A DNA stretch of 64,000 nucleotides, taken from assembly GCF_012927205.1 (NCBI RefSeq), contig NZ_JABBGC010000004.1, positions 784,485-848,484 of the forward strand, given 5' to 3'. The position numbers and the translations under genes are program-made. Below, piece by piece: positions 50,765-59,776 of the stretch (position 1 is its first letter; the number at the start of each line of letters is the position of its first letter). The notes below the pieces were generated by a model. It was not told the origin of the DNA. It was given only the letters and a program-made list of their open reading frames with translations, and did not search any database. This stretch comes from Chitinophaga fulva. Lineage in GTDB: Bacteria; Bacteroidota; Bacteroidia; Chitinophagales; Chitinophagaceae.

Positions 50765-51904
50765 ATGAGAACAGATACCTTGACCAGAATTACCGTTTTA
50801 TCCCTCCTGACCGTTATCAGCTTAACTGTAAAGGTATTGGGACAATCAGCTGTCAGACCTGCACACGTGGGAATCGTTTATCCACTCAGTACCAACGGTA
50901 CACAGGCTGCAGAATATACCAACCGTTTTTCACTGCATGTAATTGCCGGTGTATCCAAAGGCGAAATGGGCGCCGCTATATCCGGCATATCCAATATTGT
51001 TAAGGGAAGTGCTACAGGAGCTACCCTTGCCGGTTTTTCCAATCATATCGGCCTGTTGTCACATGGCGCCAGTATTTCAGGTTTTATGAACATGGTGCGG
51101 CAAACCTCGCATGGAGTAATGGTTACGGGCTTCCTGAACCAGGCGGGAGAAATGCAGCACGGATACCAGGTTGCCGGCTTTGCTAACATCGCGCGTAAAA
51201 GTGATGGTACCAGCGGGCAGATATCCGGTTTCATGAATCATACCGACAGCGCGAGCGTGGCTGTTACGGGCTTTTTAAACAGCCATCGCTCCGCAAAGGT
51301 ACAGGTAGGTGGTTTCCTCAACCTGGCCAAAGATGCGAATATACAAGTGGCCGGTTTCATGAACGTAGCCAAAAAGGTGAAAGGCGTGCAGGTGGCTGGG
51401 TTGCTGAATATTGCGGACAGCAGTGATTATTCGATCGCTTTGATCAATATTGTGAAACATGGTGAAAAACAAATCAGCCTCAGCATCGATGAAACGTCTA
51501 ACGCTATTCTTTCCTTTAAATCCGGTGGCCGCGTCCTGTATGGCATTGTAGGCGTAGGATATAATTTCAGAAATGATTCCGCTACGCGCTATGCGTTTCA
51601 GGGCGGTATAGGTGCACATCTGTATGTGTCTTCTCACTTCCGTATTAATATGGAAGCCACCAATACCACTAATACTGATTTTCATAAAGTGGTATTCAAC
51701 AAAAGTACCTTTGGGGTTTACCCGGCATACCGGTTTGGCAACAATATAGAAGTATTTGCCGGCCCCACCTTTAACGAGGTGCATACCAAAGATGGTGTGG
51801 GTGAAGATCTGGCGCCCTACTATATATGGTCAAAACATCGCAGGAATGACAAGTTCAACGGGGTTTATGTAGGCGGTGTTGCGGGTGTACAAGTACGATT
51901 GTAA
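50765..51904 (+). CDS. Secreted surface-repeat protein, paralogue of the preceding gene
   Basis: 379 residues. Signal peptide (about 1-26), then no STN or regulatory domain. Repeats run from about 66 to 230 (for example QVAGFANIARK, QISGFMNHTDS, QVAGLLNIADS) with the same GxxxxGFxN logic as the neighbour, although the period varies. A C-terminal barrel-like segment follows. The join NIADSSDYSIALINIVKHG closely matches NIADTSSGYTIGLVNIVKHG of the neighbour, so they are tandem paralogues. Likely co-expressed, 75 bases apart. Function unknown. Confidence 0.75.
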   Translation: MRTDTLTRITVLSLLTVISLTVKVLGQSAVRPAHVGIVYPLSTNGTQAAEYTNRFSLHVIAGVSKGEMGAAISGISNIVKGSATGATLAGFSNHIGLLSHGASISGFMNMVRQTSHGVMVTGFLNQAGEMQHGYQVAGFANIARKSDGTSGQISGFMNHTDSASVAVTGFLNSHRSAKVQVGGFLNLAKDANIQVAGFMNVAKKVKGVQVAGLLNIADSSDYSIALINIVKHGEKQISLSIDETSNAILSFKSGGRVLYGIVGVGYNFRNDSATRYAFQGGIGAHLYVSSHFRINMEATNTTNTDFHKVVFNKSTFGVYPAYRFGNNIEVFAGPTFNEVHTKDGVGEDLAPYYIWSKHRRNDKFNGVYVGGVAGVQVRL

Positions 51905-51929
51905 TAGTGGCTTGTGTTTTATAAAAAGC

Positions 51930-51962
51930 AAAGGGAGCGGACCATGGCCTGCTCCCTTTTTT
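51930..51962. terminator. Bidirectional terminator after the surface-repeat gene
   Basis: AAAGGGAGC (51930-51938) / GCTCCCTTT (51951-51959) with A- and T-rich flanks on both sides. Confidence 0.8.
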
Positions 51963-51983
51963 ATTTTGATATACCCGTTTACG

Positions 51984-52850
51984 TTATTTTTTGGGAGAGA
52001 AGCGCAGTACATTGCCTTCCATCATAGCGGGCGTGATCACGTCTCCATTTTTAGTGAGCGTGAAATCGGCCGGGCCGGAGATCGGCTCTTTGTTGACTGT
52101 GGTTGTTTTACCGGTTTTGAGGTCTACTTCCACAATCACTCCTTTCTTTTCGAACGCCACCCAGTCGGAAACCAGCAGGGTATTGTGTTTGGTGAGCATA
52201 ATACCATCGTAATAGCCGGTACGGTCTGTGAGGCGGACAAATTTTTTGTTTGCCGGGGCCAGGTCCACGTAACCGATTTCGCCGTTGGGCGTGCCGGCAG
52301 CACCGAATCCGCATACGTAGAGGCGTTTGCGTTGACCGTCATAAATAACGCCGTTGGCGCCTTTTACGGGGTTGTCGAATGCCAGTTCCTCGTAGCGTGG
52401 ATGGGCGCCCAGGTGTACGAGGTATATTTTGTTGATGTCTGTAGCGGAAACAAAAACAGTGGAGTCGTTCATTGGTGCAATATCATTGAGCAATGTGCTG
52501 CCGGTGGCCGCCATATCGAGCGTGAAGACTTCTTTGCCGGTTGATATGTCAAATCCTCTGAGTTTGTCCACATCCGGGGTATAGAGGATGTTATGCAGTA
52601 TCCAGGTGCCTTTGGGAGAGTCCAGTCCACTGGCGAATACTTTGACTTCTCCCTGGCTGTTCATTTTATACAGCATACCGTCACCGTCTTTTTTGGAGGG
52701 GTCGCCACCGGTATCAGAGATGTAATAATCACTACCGTGAATGTATACACTTTCCGGGGCTTTCATAGCGGTGCGGTTGAGTTGTTGCATCTGGCCAAAG
52801 CTGGTACCGGCGGCGGTCAGCAGGGGGAGCAGCAAATAAATTGTTTTCAT
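51984..52850 (-). CDS. Secreted SMP-30/NHL-like beta-propeller protein
   Basis: 288 residues with a signal peptide (about 1-19, ending TSFGQ). Repeated blade motifs appear, such as SVYIHGSDYYISDTGGD, GANGVIYDGQRKRLYVCGFG and YYDGIMLTKHNTLLVSDW. It resembles extracytoplasmic SMP-30-like proteins; its substrate is unknown. An AraC-type regulator gene lies upstream on the same strand, 61 bases away. Confidence 0.8.
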   Translation of the reverse strand: MKTIYLLLPLLTAAGTSFGQMQQLNRTAMKAPESVYIHGSDYYISDTGGDPSKKDGDGMLYKMNSQGEVKVFASGLDSPKGTWILHNILYTPDVDKLRGFDISTGKEVFTLDMAATGSTLLNDIAPMNDSTVFVSATDINKIYLVHLGAHPRYEELAFDNPVKGANGVIYDGQRKRLYVCGFGAAGTPNGEIGYVDLAPANKKFVRLTDRTGYYDGIMLTKHNTLLVSDWVAFEKKGVIVEVDLKTGKTTTVNKEPISGPADFTLTKNGDVITPAMMEGNVLRFSPKK

Positions 52851-52911
52851 AATGTTGAGTGTTTAAGGCAAAGGTAGGGGCGGGCCGGGGCAGCACGATA
52901 ACAGAAAGCGT

Positions 52912-53778
52912 TCAGAAAATAGCAATTTTAGCCCGTTGCGCATTTTTAGGCGTATCGCCGTAGCGGCTTTTGTATTGTTTAATGAAATAGGAGGTGCTTT
53001 CAAACCCACAATCATCGGCTACTTCATTGACATTTTTCTGCGTATGCCGCAGCAGATAGTCGGCATGTTTCAACCGTTCATCGTTGATCCATTTTTTAGG
53101 TGGTGCATGGTATATTTTGGCAAATTCCCTTTTGAACACAGAGAGGCTTAATCCGCATAGAGCGGCGTATTCCTGCAGCGACAAAGGTTTCAGCAGATGT
53201 TCACGGATGGTGAGCGTGAGGTTTTCTGTACTGGTATCAAACATGTGATGCAGGAAAGCCAGTACCTGCGCGCGATGCGGGCCGGAGAGCAGCAACAGGA
53301 ACACCTCCTGTATTTTCAGTTCCAGCAGTTTGCAGGTGTTTTCGTTGGGCCGTTCCATATAGCCGATGATACTGTTGCGTACATTAACCAGCTGTTCAGA
53401 GCAGGGCAACACCATGGGGATATTTGTACGCGCTTTTCTGATATCATTCATCTCTTCCAGAAAGGAGCGTAGAATGTGGTCATCCACGCAAAGCATCAGG
53501 CCCTGAAAGGTGCCTTCTTCTTCCGGCAGCAGGGCAGACATGAAGTAGGTGCCTCTTTTGAGCAGTATCAGATCGCCTGCGGCGGCCACAATTTCCTCTT
53601 CCGGCAGATGGATGTGTTTACTACCTGAAATGATGAATACGAGTGTGTTTTCTGTGAGGAACCCTTCGGCTTTGGCCTGGTGTTCCACCAGTTTGAACCA
53701 TGCCAGGGCAGATTTACCCGCACGATTGATATGCATGCCCGGATAACTGCCGAATTCCTGCGGTAAGCGATACAACAT
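52912..53778 (-). CDS. AraC family transcriptional regulator
   Basis: 288 residues. The N-terminal sensor part (about 1-180) resembles a cupin, with HLPEEEIVAAAGDLILLKRGTYF. The C-terminal double helix-turn-helix (about 190-285) has LSLQEYAALCGLSLSVFKREF and VNEVADDCGFESTSYFIKQYK. A regulator of the propeller gene downstream or of the lipoprotein divergent from it is possible from position; the ligand is unknown. Confidence 0.92.
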   Translation of the reverse strand: MLYRLPQEFGSYPGMHINRAGKSALAWFKLVEHQAKAEGFLTENTLVFIISGSKHIHLPEEEIVAAAGDLILLKRGTYFMSALLPEEEGTFQGLMLCVDDHILRSFLEEMNDIRKARTNIPMVLPCSEQLVNVRNSIIGYMERPNENTCKLLELKIQEVFLLLLSGPHRAQVLAFLHHMFDTSTENLTLTIREHLLKPLSLQEYAALCGLSLSVFKREFAKIYHAPPKKWINDERLKHADYLLRHTQKNVNEVADDCGFESTSYFIKQYKSRYGDTPKNAQRAKIAIF

Positions 53779-53889
53779 ACAACACAGATTATAAAAATGA
53801 AGGTTTTTACAAATATCAGGATTTCTTTATTTATAGGAGGGATATTTATGGCATTGTATTTGAATAAATCCATACCAAACACCTTGTAT

Positions 53890-54306
53890 ATGAAAAGATG
53901 GCTATACTTATTACCCCTGCTCATGACTGCTGCGGTATTTTCCAGCTGTACCAAGACCACCAATGAAGTTGTTATTCCCAACAAAACGATCTTCTTTACC
54001 ATGACACCCGATCAATGGAAGCTGGACAACGGTGTCTACTTTATACAATTCAATAATCTGCCTGAACTGGACCAGAATGCCAATCAGAATGATGGAGTGG
54101 TGGTATCCATTGCCCGTCAGCAGAATGGACAATTTGAGCTGTTTGAGTTGTTACCGGAAGTGTTTAACAATGAATCCTATAACGTGATACATCAGACAGG
54201 TACATTGATTGTGGAGCTTCGCGGGCCTAACAATACAGTTGCTCAGAAACCTAATGTGACCATGAAGTTTAAAATTGTGATCATACCCTCCAGAAACGTA
54301 TCTTAA
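53890..54306 (+). CDS. Small lipoprotein of unknown function
   Basis: 138 residues from the ATG at 53890, with a lipoprotein signal (MKRWLYLLPLLMTAAVFSSC). The mature part is beta-rich (FFTMTPDQWKLDNGVYFIQF, GTLIVELRGPNN). No family recognised. The longer reading from 53797 would lose the signal peptide, so I reject it. Divergent from the AraC gene. Confidence 0.65.
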   Translation: MKRWLYLLPLLMTAAVFSSCTKTTNEVVIPNKTIFFTMTPDQWKLDNGVYFIQFNNLPELDQNANQNDGVVVSIARQQNGQFELFELLPEVFNNESYNVIHQTGTLIVELRGPNNTVAQKPNVTMKFKIVIIPSRNVS

Positions 54307-54325
54307 GTTTTTTGAAGTCAATACG

Positions 54326-54359
54326 AAGGGCTTTCGCAGCAATGCGGGAGCCCTTTTTT
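54326..54359 (+). terminator. Terminator of the lipoprotein gene
   Basis: AAGGGCT / AGCCCTT stem with an inner CGCA/TGCG extension and a T-run of six. Confidence 0.85.
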
Positions 54360-54384
54360 GTTGCCTTTATATGACCTTTCGTCC

Positions 54385-54414
54385 TTTGTTAATTGTGACA
54401 TAACATACTTTTTG
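54385..54414 (+). promoter_or_regulatory. Possible phospholipase C gene promoter
   Basis: TTTG at 54385-54388 and TACTTTTTG at 54406-54414, 17 bases apart. The -7 element has one base too many between TA and TTTG. The ATG follows 64 bases later. Confidence 0.35.
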
Positions 54415-54478
54415 TTATTTTAAGCCGCTTAAAGCATACCCTGTTGGATGCTAACAGCTGAACAATAAAAAGTATTTC

Positions 54479-57010
54479 ATGAACACCAGAAGAGATTTTA
54501 TCAAGAAAGCAGCCCTGCTGTCTGGTGCCGCCGGCGTAGCCGGGACCCTGCCAGGGTCCATCCAGCGTGCATTGGCCATAGACCCCCATCCCGGTACCAC
54601 CTTCCACGATGCGGAACATGTCGTGATCCTGATGCAGGAGAACAGGTCATTTGACCACTGCTATGGCACCCTCAGAGGTGTGAGAGGATACAATGATCCC
54701 CGCGCCATCCGGCTTCCCAACAATAATCTCGTATGGTTACAGACCAACGATAAGAACGAAACGTATGCCCCTTTCCGGTTGAATATAAGGGACACCAAGG
54801 CCACCTGGATGAGCAGTCTGCCGCATTCCTGGGCCAACCAGGTAGATGCCCGTAATAATGGCCGCTATGATAAATGGCTGCAGGTAAAACAATCCGGTAA
54901 CAAAGACTGGGCGCCGATGCCGCTCACCCTGGGTTATTACAACCGCGTGGATATTCCTTTTTATTACGCCATGGCAGATGCCTTTACCGTTTGTGACCAG
55001 AACTTCTGTTCCTCGCTGACCGGTACTACACCGAACCGCCTGTACCTCTGGACCGGCACCCTGCGCGACGAACAGAAAGCCAGCGCCAAAGCCAACGTAT
55101 GGAACGAAGACGTGGATTACGGCGCAGAAGCTCACTGGACCACTTTCCCCGAGAGACTGGAAGACAATGGTATCAGCTGGAAGATCTACCAGAATGAAAT
55201 CAGCGCCGCCGGCCTTGAAGGAGAAAAAGACGGCATGCTCGCCAATTTCACAGACAACCCCATCGAGTGGTTTACCGCTTTCAACGTGCGTTTTGCCACC
55301 GGCCATATAAAATACCTGCAACGCCGCATACAGCAGCTGCCGGAAGAAATCGCGAAACTGACAGCGACTATTCCTGCTGCCGAAGGAGAGAAAGCGAAAA
55401 AAATGCAGCAGCAGCTGGAAGAGAAGAAGCGGGAACTGGAGAAAGTAAAAAAAGATGCGGAAACCTTTACCGCAGCTAACTTCGCCAAACTGTCAAAGCG
55501 GGCGCAGAACCTGCACAGTAAAGCATTTACGACCAACATTTCAGATCCGGATTACCATGAACTGGAAACGCTGCGGTATAAAGATGGTGATGTGGAAAGG
55601 ACCGTGCAGGTGCCTAAAGGTGATATCCTCCATCAGTTCCGCACTGATGTGCATAACGGTCAACTGCCTACGGTTTCCTGGCTCGTAGCCCCCGGTGAAT
55701 TCTCCGATCACCCTGGTTCTCCATGGTATGGTGCATGGTATGTGTCTGAAGTGCTGGACATCCTCACCCAGAAGGAAGAGGTGTGGAAGAAGACCATTTT
55801 TATCCTTTGTTATGATGAGAACGATGGTTATTTTGATCACGTGCCTCCTTTTGTAGCACCTTTCAAACCCGGTACAGGGCTCGTTTCCAAAGGCATCGAT
55901 ACCGCCGTGGAGTATGTTACCAAAGAACAGGAACGGGCTAAAGGCCACGTAGGGGAAAATTCTGTGCGGGAAAGTCCTATCGGCCTGGGATACCGTGTGC
56001 CGTTGGTGATTGCTTCCCCGTGGAGCCGCGGCGGTTATGTGAACTCACAGGTGTTTGACCATACTTCCATTCTTCAGTTTATGGAAGATTTCCTGCAACA
56101 CAAAACCGGTAAGGCCGTTAAAGAAACGAATATCTCCGCCTGGCGCCGCACAGTATGCGGTGACCTCACGTCTGTTTTCCGTCCGTTCAATGGAGAAAAG
56201 GTGAAAGTGCCTTTCCAGGAAAGGAATGAGTTTATTGAAGGCGTGTATAATGCCCGTTTCAAAAAGCTGCCGGATGAATTCAAAATACTCACCGCTGCTG
56301 AAATTGAGAAGATCAATACCAACCCAGCCAAAGCAGAATGGATGCCACGGCAGGAATCCGGTACCCGTGTTTCCTGTGCATTGCCTTATCAGTTGTATGT
56401 AAATGGAAAGCTGGGTGCTGATAAAAAGACGTTTGACATCAGCTTCACCGCTTCCAATGAAGTGTTTGGCAAAAAAGCAGCCGGCTCGCCGTTCAATGTG
56501 TATGCGCCTGGCAAATACCTGCAGGCAGACAGTCGTGAAATGGAACCGGTGCGTACCTGGTCTTATGCCGTTACCGCCGGTGACCAGCTGAAAGACGCCT
56601 GGCCTTTGTCTTCTTTTGAAGGTGAACAGTACCGCCTGCGTGCCTATGGCCCGAATGGTTTTTACCGCGAATTCGCCGGCAACGCCAAAGACCCGCAAGT
56701 GGACATTACCTGCGAATATCAGCGTTCGCTGCGTAACCGCAAACAGCTCACCGGTAATACAGACCTGCATATTGCCAACCGCAGCGGCAAAGCCCTGACG
56801 ATAGTTGTGACCGATAACGCTTACGGTAAAGCCGTGGTGCGTAAAACCATCGCCGCCAATACACAGGCAGCCATGATCATTGATAATAGCAAAAGCCAGC
56901 ATTGGTATGACTTTACCATAAAAGTGGAAGGTTATAACGAGTTTGAGCAACGCTTTGCCGGCAGAGTGGAAACTGGTGCTGAAGGCATCAGTGACCCGGC
57001 CATGGCTTAA
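54479..57010 (+). CDS. Phosphocholine-specific phospholipase C, Tat-exported
   Basis: 843 residues. Twin-arginine signal TRRDFIKKAALLSGAAG (R4-R5). The phosphoesterase domain has HVVILMQENRSFDHCYGTLRG, SLTGTTPNRLYLWTG and YDENDGYFDHVPPF metal-binding blocks. A lysine/glutamate-rich coiled coil is inserted at about 283-345. Two DUF756-like beta domains close the protein. The family hydrolyses phosphatidylcholine or sphingomyelin in acid-phosphatase-like fashion. Probably secreted for phosphate or lipid use; no pho box is seen. Confidence 0.93.
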   Translation: MNTRRDFIKKAALLSGAAGVAGTLPGSIQRALAIDPHPGTTFHDAEHVVILMQENRSFDHCYGTLRGVRGYNDPRAIRLPNNNLVWLQTNDKNETYAPFRLNIRDTKATWMSSLPHSWANQVDARNNGRYDKWLQVKQSGNKDWAPMPLTLGYYNRVDIPFYYAMADAFTVCDQNFCSSLTGTTPNRLYLWTGTLRDEQKASAKANVWNEDVDYGAEAHWTTFPERLEDNGISWKIYQNEISAAGLEGEKDGMLANFTDNPIEWFTAFNVRFATGHIKYLQRRIQQLPEEIAKLTATIPAAEGEKAKKMQQQLEEKKRELEKVKKDAETFTAANFAKLSKRAQNLHSKAFTTNISDPDYHELETLRYKDGDVERTVQVPKGDILHQFRTDVHNGQLPTVSWLVAPGEFSDHPGSPWYGAWYVSEVLDILTQKEEVWKKTIFILCYDENDGYFDHVPPFVAPFKPGTGLVSKGIDTAVEYVTKEQERAKGHVGENSVRESPIGLGYRVPLVIASPWSRGGYVNSQVFDHTSILQFMEDFLQHKTGKAVKETNISAWRRTVCGDLTSVFRPFNGEKVKVPFQERNEFIEGVYNARFKKLPDEFKILTAAEIEKINTNPAKAEWMPRQESGTRVSCALPYQLYVNGKLGADKKTFDISFTASNEVFGKKAAGSPFNVYAPGKYLQADSREMEPVRTWSYAVTAGDQLKDAWPLSSFEGEQYRLRAYGPNGFYREFAGNAKDPQVDITCEYQRSLRNRKQLTGNTDLHIANRSGKALTIVVTDNAYGKAVVRKTIAANTQAAMIIDNSKSQHWYDFTIKVEGYNEFEQRFAGRVETGAEGISDPAMA

Positions 57011-57011
57011 T

Positions 57012-57105
57012 TATTTAGATATTTCATTATTTGGTTATTGAAGGAGTTTTGATGAATCAATATGCTTTCAATAACCAAATAATCCAATAGCCAATAATCA
57101 AATTT
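57012..57105. repeat. Inverted repeat of the ATTTGGTTATTGG family (element J)
   Basis: The inner arms 57026-57042 and 57067-57083 are perfect over 17 bases (ATTATTTGGTTATTGAA and its complement); the outer parts match only loosely. The inner arms start 15 bases after the phospholipase C stop codon. The core is shared with element G at 17473-17540. Confidence 0.75.
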
Positions 57106-57200
57106 CCACGGTTTGTGTCCCTGCAACCACAACCGCAGTACGATTCTGATGGCTGCGGCCCCTTTTTAGGTTCTGGTGTTTATTTTGATGTAAAAAAGGC

Positions 57201-58772
57201 ATGAGATACCTTTTTCTGCTCACCCTGCTGGCATATCTCCTGTCAGGCTGCAATACCCCTTCAGCGCCTGAGCATGCCGAAGTTGTGACCGTTGACGTGC
57301 TCACACCCCGAAATACGGCGATCACCCGCGAAAACGCCTATAATGACCTTTTTCTGGATACCGCTGCCCTGGAGGGCTTTATTAGCAAGCGGCAGTTGAA
57401 TGATACCGTGGCCAACCGGTTGCGCAGCTTTTATAATGCACGTAACTACCAGTTTGCCTGGATAGACAGCCGTGGCCTTACAGAAGAAGCCGCCGCTTTC
57501 CGCAGCCTGTTCAACCAAAGTCCGGACACCACCGGGGATAAGCCGCTGAATACTAAACTGGACCGGCTCCTGGAAGAAGATACGATGCATGCAAAGGCCA
57601 CCGATCCTGATATGGTACAAACGGAACTGATGCTCACCTGGCGGCTGGTGCGTTATTTTCGGCAGAATGGCGGCACGGTGGAACAAATGGAGCATATGGT
57701 GCCCATGCAGAAAGAAGATATGATGGAGATGGCTGATTCCATGTTGCATACCAGCGAGGAACAATACCCGGCCATAGCGGGCCTGAAGCCTGCCTTGCGG
57801 CAGTACCGCGATATCGTCAAAAATGGCGGATGGAAGCCGGTGGATTCATCGGTCCGGTCAATAAAAAAAGGGCAGTCATCTCCCGTTATCATCTCTGTAA
57901 AACAAAGGCTGGCAACAACCGGGGAACTAAAGGAAAACGACAGCAGTGATGTATTCACCGACGAACTGGAGGCTGCTGTGAACCGTTTTCGTAACGGTCA
58001 TGGCTATTCGGAAAACGGGGTGATCAACGACAGCGTTATCAGGGTGATGAATGTACCTGCGGAAGAGCGTTTGAAACAGTTGCTGATCAATATGCAACGG
58101 ATGAAATGGTTGCCTGCCACTCCCCAGGGAAAGCTGATTGTGGTGAATATTCCGGCCTTCATGCTGCATGTGACCAACGATGGTAAAAAGGTATTTGATA
58201 TGCCGATTGTAGTGGGGAAAGAAGGTCATAGCACCACGATGTTTTCAGGGAAATTAAATCAGGTGGTGTTTAGTCCTTATTGGAATATCCCGCGCAGTAT
58301 TGTGCGGAAAGAGATATTACCGGCTATGTCGCGTAACAGCGGTTACCTGGCGCGCAAGAACATGGAGATCACCGGGCATGTGAACGGTCTGCCGGTGGTA
58401 CGGCAAAGGCCGGGTGTCCGCAATGCACTGGGACGGGTGAAATTTCTGTTTCCAAACAGTTTCAATATCTACTTCCATGATACCCCGGAAAAAGGATTGT
58501 TTAACCGGGATAACCGTGCTTACAGTCACGGTTGCATACGGCTAAAGGACCCCGGTACGATGGCGAGGTTTATACTGGAAGACTCACCCCAATGGACCGA
58601 CGAAAAAATTGATGCCGCCATGAACGGCGGCAAACAAAAATATGTGGCGGTGAAACATCCGGTACCAGTGATTATCACTTACTTCACCGCGTGGGCGGAT
58701 GAAGATGGTGCGCTGCACCTGGTACGGGATGTTTATGGCCACGATGCGGTGATGAAACAAAAAATGTTTTAG
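57201..58772 (+). CDS. L,D-transpeptidase, YcbB-like lipoprotein
   Basis: 523 residues. Lipoprotein signal (AYLLSGC, cysteine near residue 17). A helical N-terminal part (about 60-200) precedes a peptidoglycan-binding-like segment (about 225-290), then the YkuD catalytic domain (about 310-470) with FSPYWNIPRSIVRKEILP and the cysteine motif YSHGCIRL near 441. It makes 3-3 crosslinks in peptidoglycan. The 3' end overlaps the convergent transpeptidase gene by four bases. Confidence 0.9.
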   Translation: MRYLFLLTLLAYLLSGCNTPSAPEHAEVVTVDVLTPRNTAITRENAYNDLFLDTAALEGFISKRQLNDTVANRLRSFYNARNYQFAWIDSRGLTEEAAAFRSLFNQSPDTTGDKPLNTKLDRLLEEDTMHAKATDPDMVQTELMLTWRLVRYFRQNGGTVEQMEHMVPMQKEDMMEMADSMLHTSEEQYPAIAGLKPALRQYRDIVKNGGWKPVDSSVRSIKKGQSSPVIISVKQRLATTGELKENDSSDVFTDELEAAVNRFRNGHGYSENGVINDSVIRVMNVPAEERLKQLLINMQRMKWLPATPQGKLIVVNIPAFMLHVTNDGKKVFDMPIVVGKEGHSTTMFSGKLNQVVFSPYWNIPRSIVRKEILPAMSRNSGYLARKNMEITGHVNGLPVVRQRPGVRNALGRVKFLFPNSFNIYFHDTPEKGLFNRDNRAYSHGCIRLKDPGTMARFILEDSPQWTDEKIDAAMNGGKQKYVAVKHPVPVIITYFTAWADEDGALHLVRDVYGHDAVMKQKMF

Positions 58773-59527
58773 CTGTTCACACTGTCTTTAGCCAGCATCC
58801 TGGAATGCATAGAGTAGTATTTGTCCGGGCTGTAAAGAAACAGGCAGGTGCCGTTGGCAATGCGTTGAATGACTTTGCGGTGCACACCTTCCGGAATGGC
58901 CGGGCAACCGAGGCTGCGGCCAATATAACCCTGGCTTTTGATCAGGGCTTCGTTTACATAATCAGCGCTGTGCATCACGATACCGCGGCTGAGCGCATTG
59001 TCGTTGATGCCGGCTTCTTCACCTTCCAGGCGCAGGGAATAACCATGCTCCCCGTTATAGGTGTCGCCGGTCACATAAAACCCGAGGCTGCTTTTATAGC
59101 TGTTCGTTTTGTTGGAAAAGGTGTTGGCCACCAATGTTCCTGAATTCCTGCCATGAGATACCAGCGTGTTAAACAGCAGCAGTCTGTTTTTGATGTCAAT
59201 CACAAAAAGCCGCTTTTTGCTGGATGGCAGCGAAAAGTCGATGATGGAAAGAATGTCCGGGTTTTTGAGCCGGCCTTTGCCTTCGAGTTGATTGTAGCCT
59301 TGCAGGGCGCTTTCAAATGCTTCCCGGGATAAGCCGGTGGTATCCAGCCGCATGCTTTCATACAAACTTTCCTCCTCCAGTGAGTCATTCACTGCCGGTA
59401 TAAGGGTGCGATATGCGGTGGCAGGATTTTTTTCAGCTGAGGTAAGGGTGGTAATCAGGAATACAAAAAAACCGATGGTTGCAATAAAAATTAACGGTTT
59501 AATAAACTTCTTCACTTTCAATGTCAC
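58769..59527 (-). CDS. L,D-transpeptidase catalytic domain family protein
   Basis: 252 residues. An N-terminal transmembrane anchor (about 10-28). The catalytic part (about 90-235) has FVIDIKNRLLLFNTLVSHG, IVMHSADYVN and the active-site cysteine block GRSLGCPAIPEGV. It belongs to the YkuD-like group often seen in Bacteroidota, possibly acting on murein peptides. Tail-to-tail with the YcbB-like gene, sharing four bases. Confidence 0.88.
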   Translation of the reverse strand: MTLKVKKFIKPLIFIATIGFFVFLITTLTSAEKNPATAYRTLIPAVNDSLEEESLYESMRLDTTGLSREAFESALQGYNQLEGKGRLKNPDILSIIDFSLPSSKKRLFVIDIKNRLLLFNTLVSHGRNSGTLVANTFSNKTNSYKSSLGFYVTGDTYNGEHGYSLRLEGEEAGINDNALSRGIVMHSADYVNEALIKSQGYIGRSLGCPAIPEGVHRKVIQRIANGTCLFLYSPDKYYSMHSRMLAKDSVNS

Positions 59528-59776
59528 TCCGTAAAATATTTATCAAGGTTAGAGAATGATGATTAATCCATATCGAACGAAAATAACGATTATCACCGGG
59601 ATATGTTGCCCTAAAAAAGGCTATTCCAGCTCGCTTTCGGCTATTTTAACAAGATGTTGACATACATGGAAAATGTTGATATGGGGCAATTTTGGTGAAA
59701 AAGGGGACAATTTCAGCATAGGATGCCAAGGGTGGATGATTATCTTTAATGCCAGATCTAAAACAGCCTTTGCGTT

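Noticed and set aside
56045..56950. 301-codon minus-strand frame opposite the phospholipase C gene
   Set aside because: A mirror of the high-coding-potential DUF756 region with no family signal.
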